This document shows positions 1 through 5,515 of a DNA stretch of 8,947 bases, piece by piece. The position numbers and the translations under genes were made by a program. The DNA lies in assembly GCA_015487535.1 (NCBI GenBank), contig WFPN01000053.1, positions 1 to 8,947 of the forward strand, written 5' to 3'. Below the pieces are notes generated by a model. It was given only the letters and a program-made list of their open reading frames with translations, ran no database searches and was not told where the DNA came from. Positions within the stretch are counted from its first letter, which is position 1, and each line of letters starts with the position of its first letter. Source of the stretch: Aquificaceae bacterium. Lineage in GTDB: Bacteria; Aquificota; Aquificia; Aquificales; Aquificaceae.

Positions 1-245
1 GTTCTCTCCTCAGATAAACGCCTCGCCTCTACACCCCTTACCTCCAGGATAAGAGGATCCCTGCCGTCCGGAGAGTTGTCGTAAACAAGGGTGAAGCTTA
101 GCTCAGGACACCTCACCCTGAGGGTTCCGTGCCAACCGGTGGGATCGTTCACCACATTACACGAGTCCACCCTGCTTTCCTCAACGAGAACGGAGCAGGA
201 GAGCACGGACATCAAGGATGCAAGTGGGATGACCTTCGTCAGCAT
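1..245 (-). CDS. Predicted small lipoprotein, N-terminal part (gene runs off the left edge)
   Basis: The reading frame begins at an ATG at 245 and stays open for 81 codons to the window edge, so the C-terminus is missing. The N-terminus looks like a lipoprotein signal peptide: one Lys at residue 4, a hydrophobic stretch over residues 5-15, then a lipobox-like V-L-S-C with the cysteine at residue 17. That predicts cleavage before Cys17, lipid attachment and anchoring in the cell envelope. The mature part is polar and contains Cys29 and Cys46, which could form a disulfide, and a WHGTLRVRCPEL stretch suggesting beta structure. I do not recognise a family. The gene is divergent from the ligase fusion gene across a 56-bp gap. 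No good Shine-Dalgarno precedes the ATG. The call rests on the clean open frame, the codon use and the signal peptide. Confidence 0.6.
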   Translation of the reverse strand, partial: MLTKVIPLASLMSVLSCSVLVEESRVDSCNVVNDPTGWHGTLRVRCPELSFTLVYDNSPDGRDPLILEVRGVEARRLSEER

Positions 246-301
246 ACTCTTTAAATATATACCTTACACTCTTGTATAATTGCCCTTCGGAGGGAAAAAG
301 T
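246..301. promoter_or_regulatory. Divergent promoter region between the lipoprotein and ligase-fusion genes
   Basis: This AT-rich 56-bp gap separates two divergent genes. On the plus strand a perfect TATAAT at 275-280 is a good -10 element. Transcription would then start near 287, leaving a leader of about 15 nt. The best -35 candidate is weak (TTTAAA at 250-255, spacer 19). On the minus strand TATATT at 259-254 could serve the lipoprotein gene, but it would give an almost leaderless transcript. The -10 on the plus strand is what I can support. The minus-strand promoter is a guess. Confidence 0.45.
289..294 (+). promoter_or_regulatory. Shine-Dalgarno GGAGGG fixing the start of the ligase fusion
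   Basis: GGAGGG at 289-294 lies 7 nt before the ATG at 302. It makes this ATG the start rather than the in-frame TTG at 272, which overlaps the -10 region and has no ribosome binding site. The predicted protein therefore begins MWRVVYTG, as expected for a lipoate ligase N-terminus. Confidence 0.75.
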
Positions 302-2506
302 ATGTGGAGAGTTGTATATACAGGCCAGAGGCCCCACCATGAGAACATGGCTCTCGATCAGATAATGCTCGAACTCAAGTCTGAGGGAAAGATACCGAAC
401 ACGATAAGGTTCCTCCAGTTCAAGCCCGAGTGCGTCCTAATAGGCTACCATCAGGCGGTAGAGCAGGAGGTCAGGGAGGAGTATACCAGTAGGGAAGGTA
501 TAGAGGTAGGGAGGAGGATAACGGGCGGAGGCGCCATATACTTCGACGAGACCCAGATAGGATGGGAGGTGATCGCCGACAGGAAGGATCTTGGAGATCT
601 CAGCTACGAGGAGATAACCCAGAAGATATGCAGGGCCGCCGCGAAGGCCCTTAACAAACTTGGAGTCAAGGCCGAGTTCAGGCCGAGGAACGATATAGAG
701 GTGGCAGGGAAGAAGATCTCCGGAACGGGAGGAGTATTTGAAGGCAGCGCATTCCTCTATCAGGGAACGGTTCTGGTGGACTTCAACGTTGAGAGGATGC
801 TCAAGTCCCTCCAGATTCCCGTCGAGAAGCTCACCTCAAAGGGTATAAAGGCGGCCGAGGACAGGGTTACCTGGCTCAAGAGAGAGCTCGGAAGGATACC
901 GGATAAGGAGGAGGTGTTCAGGGCCTTTGTGGAGGCCTTCGAGGAGGAGTTCGGTGTAGAAACAGAGTGGGGAGAGCTTACGGAAGAGGAAAAGAGGCTC
1001 CTTGAAGAGAAGAAGGACTACTTCAGGAGCGAGGAGTGGATTTACCAGATCAAGCGTGCGCCAGAAAGCTCGGAGATGCTCTTCGGTATATACCGGTGCC
1101 CGGGTGGAACCTTCAGGGTTTCGGCGAAGGTGGATACCGAGAGGAACCTGCTACAGCAGGTTGTCATAAACGGGGACTTCTTCGTGAACCCAAAGAGGCT
1201 CATATATGACCTCGAGGCGTACCTCAAGCACACTCCAGTTCAGGACGTCGAGAGGAGGATCAGGGAGTTCTTCGAAGGCAGGGACTTCGAGAGCGTGAAC
1301 CTGACAGTAGATGACTTTGTAGAGGCTGTGATGTTCCCCCTGAGGAAGCTGGAAGCTCAGGACCTGGGAATTAAAAAAAAAGAACTGAATAAGGTTATAG
1401 GTAGCATAGGTGGGAGCCTGAAAGAAAACATAAAGAAGGCGAAGGTAATGCTCCTACCCTACTGTGCAAAGCCCGCCTGGTGCGATTACAGGCACACGGA
1501 CGATTGTGGCGAGTGCGGAGGTTGCACGGTGGGCGATCTCTACCGTATGGCCTACGAGAGAGGGATGATCCCGATAACGATAACGAGCTTCGAGATGCTA
1601 AGAGACACTCTCCAGTGGTGCGCCGAGAACGGATACACCTACATAGGCCACTGCTGTTACGAGTTCTACGAAAAGAGGTACGAGATATTCAAGAAGGCAA
1701 AGGACTGGGGTGCCAACGGGGTTCTCATAGACATAATAGGGACTACCTGTTACGACCTTGGGGTCGAGGAGGAGGAGAAGGCTTACCACGGGGAGTTCCA
1801 GGTGGAGCTCGACCTTTTCGTGGAAGACTCTGAAAAACTACTCTCCCTTAAAGAAAAGGTGGAAGAACACAACGGGAAGCAGAGAAGGGAAAGGCCAAAA
1901 CCCTCAGAGCCCTTAAAGGATTTCATACCGGAGTACTACAAGATCCCAAAGGCGGTCTCAGGACCGGAGGAGGACAGGACGCGCCTCCCGATAGTGAAGG
2001 AAACGGACAAGAATGTGGGCTTTATAAACGGGGATAAGGTAGAGTACGAAAGGGCTCTCGAGCTCGCGGTTAAGATGCTCCTTGAGGCCGAAAGGCCCAC
2101 GATAGTAGTAGGTCCCCTCGTGCTGTGGAGCTGGAACGAGGAGGCGAGAAAGAAAGCCCAGCTGGTAAGGAAGCTCAAGGAGCTCTTTCCGAACCTGAAC
2201 GTCCACGTTCTTCCCGATTACAGACCCAAGAACAAGAACTTCGATCCCGCAAGGGAGATCGATCCACCCAACCCCCACATCTCCATACTCCACGGAAAGC
2301 ACGACCTTACCCTCATGATAGGGGTCCACTGCTACAGGACGGATTTCGTAATCAGGCTCCTCAAGAAACACACTGATACGAAGATAGTTACCCTCTGCAA
2401 TCTATACGGGCATCCGGAGGCCGACGTCTCCCTGAGCGGTATGAACCCCCAGAAGCTGGAGGAGTTTGTCAGGAGGGTTCAAAAACTTCCTTCAGCTCAA
2501 GTTTGA
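302..2506 (+). CDS. Multidomain fusion: lipoate-protein ligase + DUF116 + CdhB-like (ACDS epsilon) domain
   Basis: The 734-residue protein has three parts. Residues 1 to about 235 are an LplA-type catalytic domain. R71-R72-I-T-G-G-G is the family's RRxxGGG signature, and N130-D131 with K138 in GKKISG matches the catalytic lysine motif. This domain adenylates lipoate or octanoate and transfers it to a lysine of a carrier protein. Residues 240-355 resemble the LplA accessory domain. Residues 380-510 look like DUF116, with Cys at 388, 394, 402, 405, 408, 440, 451, 452 and 483, suggesting a metal or Fe-S site. Residues 574-728 resemble archaeal CdhB, the epsilon subunit of acetyl-CoA decarbonylase/synthase: an ERPTIVVGPLVL strand, then HDLTLMIGVHCY and a final helix. 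E. coli LplA is about 338 residues, so the rest is added. The ligase part is secure and DUF116 is likely. The CdhB assignment comes from remembered motifs. The substrate is unknown; lipoate-binding proteins of sHdr sulfur oxidation or GcvH are candidates. Confidence 0.85.
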   Translation: MWRVVYTGQRPHHENMALDQIMLELKSEGKIPNTIRFLQFKPECVLIGYHQAVEQEVREEYTSREGIEVGRRITGGGAIYFDETQIGWEVIADRKDLGDLSYEEITQKICRAAAKALNKLGVKAEFRPRNDIEVAGKKISGTGGVFEGSAFLYQGTVLVDFNVERMLKSLQIPVEKLTSKGIKAAEDRVTWLKRELGRIPDKEEVFRAFVEAFEEEFGVETEWGELTEEEKRLLEEKKDYFRSEEWIYQIKRAPESSEMLFGIYRCPGGTFRVSAKVDTERNLLQQVVINGDFFVNPKRLIYDLEAYLKHTPVQDVERRIREFFEGRDFESVNLTVDDFVEAVMFPLRKLEAQDLGIKKKELNKVIGSIGGSLKENIKKAKVMLLPYCAKPAWCDYRHTDDCGECGGCTVGDLYRMAYERGMIPITITSFEMLRDTLQWCAENGYTYIGHCCYEFYEKRYEIFKKAKDWGANGVLIDIIGTTCYDLGVEEEEKAYHGEFQVELDLFVEDSEKLLSLKEKVEEHNGKQRRERPKPSEPLKDFIPEYYKIPKAVSGPEEDRTRLPIVKETDKNVGFINGDKVEYERALELAVKMLLEAERPTIVVGPLVLWSWNEEARKKAQLVRKLKELFPNLNVHVLPDYRPKNKNFDPAREIDPPNPHISILHGKHDLTLMIGVHCYRTDFVIRLLKKHTDTKIVTLCNLYGHPEADVSLSGMNPQKLEEFVRRVQKLPSAQV
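1373..1381 (+). other. A9 homopolymer, candidate slippage site at a domain boundary
   Basis: Nine consecutive A's encode K358-K359-K360, between the ligase accessory domain and DUF116. Elsewhere in this gene lysine is mostly AAG. One extra A gives AGA ACT GAA TAA, and one fewer gives AAG AAC TGA. Both alternative frames therefore stop at once, producing proteins of about 363 or 361 residues, close to a normal stand-alone LplA. A9 runs are known to cause RNA polymerase slippage, as in Thermus dnaX. That it happens here is inference. Confidence 0.5.
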
Positions 2507-3032
2507 AACCCTTAATGACATTTGAGGAGATGAACCTCTTACCCTCCCCAAGACAGCCCTCATCGTGGAGCTTGTATCTACCATCTTTACCAAGGGTGAG
2601 AACTTCGATGCATTTCATATCAGGATAAACGAGCCAGAACTCTTTAACGCCGAACTTTTCGTATATGGCCTTTTTCCGCACCGTGTCCCTACCGAGGGTT
2701 GAGGGAGAGACTATTTCCACCACGAGGTCTGGAACACCTTCTATAGCCTTGTCCCCAACTATATTCTTCCTATCCTTCGAGAGGAACACTATATCCGGCT
2801 GGAGGACGTTGTGCTCGTCAAGAACCACGTCTATGGGTGCGTCGTAAACCACGCCGAGCTTCTTCCTCTTCACATAGTCCCACATCAAGAACTCTATGTT
2901 TCTTGAAACCGCCTGATGGTATGGTATGGGAGCAGGTGCCATGATGAGTTCTCCCTCCATAACCTCGTATCTTTTGTCGTCCCCGAGCTCAAGGTAGTCT
3001 TTGTAAGTCCAGAGCTTCTCTTTCGTGGTCAT
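2469..3032 (-). CDS. Uma2 family (DUF820) PD-(D/E)XK endonuclease-like protein
   Basis: This 187-residue protein matches the Uma2/DUF820 family, which has a restriction-endonuclease-like fold and no settled role in most bacteria. The N-terminal Y-E-V-M-E-G-E-L followed by M-A-P-A-P and a nearby His39-Gln40 is the family opening. The likely active site is D80 (QPDIVF), E106 (VEIVSPST) and K120 or K121, followed by Y124 and GVKEFW. All expected acidic and lysine positions are present and the length is normal, so it is probably intact. Its ATG lies 9 bp after the feoB stop and no Shine-Dalgarno is visible, so translation probably depends on coupling to feoB. It is the last gene of the minus-strand run, and its 3' end overlaps the end of the ligase-fusion gene by 38 bp. 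Uma2 genes are often scattered and multicopy, so its place beside feoB need not imply a role in iron uptake. Confidence 0.88.
   Translation of the reverse strand: MTTKEKLWTYKDYLELGDDKRYEVMEGELIMAPAPIPYHQAVSRNIEFLMWDYVKRKKLGVVYDAPIDVVLDEHNVLQPDIVFLSKDRKNIVGDKAIEGVPDLVVEIVSPSTLGRDTVRKKAIYEKFGVKEFWLVYPDMKCIEVLTLGKDGRYKLHDEGCLGEGKRFISSNVIKGFKLELKEVFEPS
2475..2511. terminator. Bulged inverted repeat over the convergent gene junction, possible bidirectional terminator
   Basis: GGGTTCAAAAACTT at 2475-2488 and AAGTTTGAAACCC at 2499-2511 can pair over about 12 bp, with small A bulges and a 10-nt loop. The structure spans the overlap between the two convergent genes, and the plus-strand stop codon lies in its right arm. 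Neither side is followed by a strong T tract, so it is a weak intrinsic terminator at best. It is the only terminator-like structure I see at this junction. Confidence 0.35.
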
Positions 3033-3041
3033 AGGACTAAT

Positions 3042-5129
3042 TTAAAGCACCATCATCAGCCTGTAAACCACGAAGCCTACGAGCCAAGCCATCACGAAGC
3101 TGTATCCCAGGAATAGGGTAGCCCTGAGCTTACCTATCTCCCTCACCATGACCGCGTAGGTTCCAAGGCAGGAGGTGTATATGAGTATGAAGACCATGAA
3201 GGACATGGCGCTCGCCGGTGTGAAGTCCCTCCTTATGAGCTCCCTCAAAGTATCTTCACCCTCCTCTTCCTCCACCTGGAGTGAGGTTATGCTCAGGGTA
3301 AAGAGGGAGCCGAGGGCATCCCTGAAGGCAAGGCCAAGACCGACGACCTGTTCCTTGAAAGCCTCAGCAGCATCGAAGCCCTCTTCCTGCGGTTCTATTC
3401 CTTCCGCGGAGGTGTATATAGTTCCCATGGAGCTTATAACTATCTCTCTCGCAAGGAACGCAGGTATGAGAGAGGTGGTGGCCTTCCAGTTGTCTATACC
3501 TATGGGTTCGAATACGGGAACGAGAACCCTACCTACCGAACCTGCCACACTCTCGGAAGGGTTCTTCACCCCCGGAGGTAGGTTCAGGAGGAGCCAGATC
3601 AGGATGGAAGCCCCGAATATAAGAGTTCCGGCCCTGTAGAGAAAGTCCTTGACGTGAACCCAGACTATCGTTAAGACCGCTCTTAGGGAGGGAAGCCTGT
3701 AGGGAGGAAGCTCCATGACGAAGTGAAGCATGGAGCCCCTGTAAACGGTCTTCCTGAGGAGGAAACCCGTCAGCAACGCCACCAGTATCCCAAGGAGGTA
3801 GAGGAACGTGATCACGAGAGCAGGATGGTTTTTGAAGAAGATAGACACGAAGAAGGCGTACACCACGAGCCTCGCAGGACAGCTCATGAAGGGGATCATC
3901 ATTATCACCAGGAGCTTGTCCCTGGTTGATTCCATGGTCCTGGTAGCCACTATAGCCGGGACGTTGCAGCCGAAACCAAGTATCAGGGGTATGACGCTCT
4001 TTCCGTGGAGCCCGAGCCGGTGCATGAACCTGTCCATTAGGAAGGCTACCCGGGGAATGTACCCCGACATCTCGAGAAAGGTTATGAAAAAGTAGAGTGT
4101 GGCTATGAGGGGAACGAAGGTGATCACGAACCCCACACCCCCCACTACGGCCTCGGAGAAGAACCTCAGGAACCAGTCGGGGAGGGCGAGAAGTCCGAGA
4201 GCCGAGTATGCCAGAGGTGCAAGGAAGTCGTTTATAAATCCGTCCACCCAGTCCACGAAGGGTGAGGAGAAGTCGAAGGATAGCTTGAACACCAGGTATA
4301 TCACCCCTATGAAGATTAGAAAACCCAGGTAAGGGTGGAGGACCACCCTATCTATAACGTCCGTTACGTCCCTCGCGGACACGCCCTTCTTTCTGACCAC
4401 CTCCGCAAAGAGTCCGTGCGCGAAGGCGTACCTCTCATCGTTCACTATGTCGTGTATCCCCTTACCCAACTTGCTCTCGATCTCCTTCCTGAGCTCTAGG
4501 AAGTCCTCGCTCTCGGAGAGGAGCTTTATGAGTGTGTGCTTCGTAACGTCCTTCTTCGGCAGGCTCTCGTAAACCTTCTGCAAAGCTCTTTCCAGTTCGT
4601 CCCCGTAGATCACTGGTTTTGGGATCAGGTTCTTCTCGTAAGCCTCGACCACGGCGGGAAGTATCCTATTAACCCCTACTCCAGTTCTACCTATAGTCTT
4701 AACCACCTTTACCCCGAGGAGTTCCTCCATCCTCCTGTCATCAACCTCCATCCCCAGCTTGTTTGCCTCGTCTATCATGTTCAGGACCACAACCGTAGGG
4801 ATCCCAAACTCAAGGAGCTCGGTCGTCAGGAGAAGGTTACGCTCTATGTTAGGGGTCTCTATTATGTTTAGGATTACGTCCGGCCTCTCCTCTTCCAGGA
4901 AGTGAACCGCTATCCTCTCATCCTCGGATATGGGCTCGAGGGTGTATATGCCGGGAAGATCAACTAGATGTATCTCGTAGTCCCCGAATTTAACGACGGC
5001 CTCCTTCTTCTCCACGGTAACGCCGGGCCAGTTCCCGACCTTGAGCGAGGTCCCGGCTATCCTGTTCAGTATGGTCGTCTTCCCTACGTTCGGGTTCCCG
5101 GCTATAGCTACCTTTATAACCTTCTTCAT
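3042..5129 (-). CDS. feoB: Ferrous iron transport protein B (Fe2+ permease with GTPase domain)
   Basis: This 695-residue inner-membrane protein imports Fe2+. The N-terminal G domain carries G1 GNPNVGKT (11-18), G2 Thr38 in GVTVE, G3 DLPG (57-60) and G4 NMID (117-120), followed by a helical GDI-like region to about residue 260. The membrane part has many hydrophobic segments from about 275 onward. It includes the first Gate region with GCNVPA (Cys388) and S-C-P-A-R-L (Cys417), the second Gate region AREIVISS near 565, and a last hydrophobic pair with Y-T-S-C-L-G-T-Y. An acidic EEEEGED loop precedes that pair. Length is slightly below the E. coli protein (about 770), as is common. AAGGA 7 nt before the ATG is a good Shine-Dalgarno. 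A 103-bp gap separates it from feoA and contains a second copy of the feoA operator-like palindrome. Uma2 follows after 9 bp. Confidence 0.97.
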   Translation of the reverse strand: MKKVIKVAIAGNPNVGKTTILNRIAGTSLKVGNWPGVTVEKKEAVVKFGDYEIHLVDLPGIYTLEPISEDERIAVHFLEEERPDVILNIIETPNIERNLLLTTELLEFGIPTVVVLNMIDEANKLGMEVDDRRMEELLGVKVVKTIGRTGVGVNRILPAVVEAYEKNLIPKPVIYGDELERALQKVYESLPKKDVTKHTLIKLLSESEDFLELRKEIESKLGKGIHDIVNDERYAFAHGLFAEVVRKKGVSARDVTDVIDRVVLHPYLGFLIFIGVIYLVFKLSFDFSSPFVDWVDGFINDFLAPLAYSALGLLALPDWFLRFFSEAVVGGVGFVITFVPLIATLYFFITFLEMSGYIPRVAFLMDRFMHRLGLHGKSVIPLILGFGCNVPAIVATRTMESTRDKLLVIMMIPFMSCPARLVVYAFFVSIFFKNHPALVITFLYLLGILVALLTGFLLRKTVYRGSMLHFVMELPPYRLPSLRAVLTIVWVHVKDFLYRAGTLIFGASILIWLLLNLPPGVKNPSESVAGSVGRVLVPVFEPIGIDNWKATTSLIPAFLAREIVISSMGTIYTSAEGIEPQEEGFDAAEAFKEQVVGLGLAFRDALGSLFTLSITSLQVEEEEGEDTLRELIRRDFTPASAMSFMVFILIYTSCLGTYAVMVREIGKLRATLFLGYSFVMAWLVGFVVYRLMMVL

Positions 5130-5178
5130 CGTTGGTTCCTTAGAAAGCTATCGGACTCCCGTACGGAGGACCGAAACA

Positions 5179-5202
5179 GATATTGAGACAAAATCTCAAA
5201 AT
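5179..5202. promoter_or_regulatory. Operator-like palindrome, copy in the feoA-feoB gap
   Basis: The core TTGAGA-CAAAA-TCTCAA (5183-5199) is a 6-bp inverted repeat around a 5-bp centre. The 24-nt block 5179-5202 matches 21 of 24 positions of the block overlapping the feoA promoter at 5470-5493, in the same orientation. Unlike that copy it has no TTGACA at the matching distance, so no good promoter is visible here. The sequence resembles the TGAGA/TCTCA half-sites of Fur boxes, so a Fur-type iron regulator is a reasonable guess. A DtxR/MntR-type repressor is possible. Confidence 0.55.
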
Positions 5203-5232
5203 GGGGCGAGGAGGCAGGAGGGGCATACCCTT

Positions 5233-5448
5233 TCAGGCGACCTCTATGAACTTGGCGAGATCTCTGTCTATTATGAGTCTCGAGTTGTTCAAACGGAGGA
5301 GGTAAACCCTTCCGTTCTTCAGAAGCAGCTTCGACCTCTTGCCTTCCTTGAGGCCCATAGCGTAGAGCTTCCTCACTATGGGGTTGTCCTTGTCCTTGAT
5401 CTCCTTTATCGTGAACTCCTGGCCGAGGGGAACCGCGTCGATGTTCAT
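5233..5448 (-). CDS. feoA: Ferrous iron transport protein A
   Basis: This 71-residue protein is a FeoA-type SH3-like domain, the small cytoplasmic partner of FeoB in Fe2+ uptake. Recognisable features are the early P-L-G-Q-E-F-T-I strand, the central R-K-L-Y-A-M-G-L-K-E-G segment (the family's L.xMGl.pG hallmark), and the closing strand with R-L-I-I-D-R-D-L-A. Length is typical of the family (about 75). A strong Shine-Dalgarno, GGAGGAGG at 5463-5456, lies 7 nt before the ATG. The gene is first of a feoA-feoB pair, with its own promoter between the era stop and its start. That promoter is overlapped by the operator-like palindrome, so expression is probably repressed when iron is plentiful. 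Confidence 0.95.
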   Translation of the reverse strand: MNIDAVPLGQEFTIKEIKDKDNPIVRKLYAMGLKEGKRSKLLLKNGRVYLLRLNNSRLIIDRDLAKFIEVA

Positions 5449-5469
5449 TTCTCAACCTCCTCCAAATCT

Positions 5470-5493
5470 GATATTAAGATACAATCTCAAAAT
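5470..5493. promoter_or_regulatory. Operator-like palindrome overlapping the feoA promoter
   Basis: The core TTAAGA-TACAA-TCTCAA (5474-5490) is an imperfect inverted repeat and a near duplicate of the element at 5179-5202 (21 of 24 positions). It covers the -10 hexamer and the inner part of the spacer of the feoA promoter, so a bound protein would exclude RNA polymerase. Iron-dependent repression by a Fur- or DtxR-type regulator is the obvious reading from its position. The regulator itself is not in the window. Confidence 0.65.
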
Positions 5494-5504
5494 TCTTTTG
5501 TCAA
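5476..5504 (-). promoter_or_regulatory. Sigma-70 promoter of feoA
   Basis: On the minus strand TTGACA (5504-5499, perfect -35) is separated by exactly 17 nt from TATCTT (5481-5476, -10). Transcription would start near 5469, giving a leader of about 20 nt that contains the GGAGGAGG ribosome binding site. The -35 lies 11 bp beyond the era stop codon, and no terminator is visible in between. Read-through from era is therefore possible in addition. Confidence 0.75.
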
Positions 5505-5515
5505 GGAGAAAGGGT

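Noticed and set aside
91..279. 62-codon plus-strand frame
   Set aside because: It lies antisense to the predicted lipoprotein, has no known motifs, and runs into the promoter region.
283..294. CCCT-TCGG-AGGG hairpin that could hide the Shine-Dalgarno
   Set aside because: The stem is only 4 bp, and the predicted transcription start near 287 falls inside it, so it would not form fully in the mRNA.
272..301. Upstream in-frame TTG as the start of the ligase fusion
   Set aside because: The TTG at 272 overlaps the TATAAT element and has no ribosome binding site. The ATG at 302 has GGAGGG 7 nt upstream and gives the usual ligase N-terminus.
1480..1833. 117-codon plus-strand frame inside the ligase fusion
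   Set aside because: It is an alternative frame of the DUF116 region, rich in Arg/Gly from frame shift of AGG/GAG codons, with no family resemblance.
1958..2371. 137-codon minus-strand frame opposite the CdhB-like region
   Set aside because: It is a shadow of a well-supported coding frame with no recognisable domain.
3175..3639. 154-codon plus-strand frame opposite feoB
   Set aside because: It is a low-complexity Ser/Thr/Lys-rich shadow of feoB, which is certain.
5144..5227. Possible 27-residue peptide (FeoC-like) between feoA and feoB
   Set aside because: It starts at an ATG near 5226 without a ribosome binding site, passes through the operator-like palindrome, and has no FeoC winged-helix features.
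5126..5455. 109-codon minus-strand frame over feoA
   Set aside because: It is a frame-shifted reading of feoA with skewed Arg/Gln/Ser content. The 71-residue FeoA frame has the family motifs and the strong ribosome binding site.
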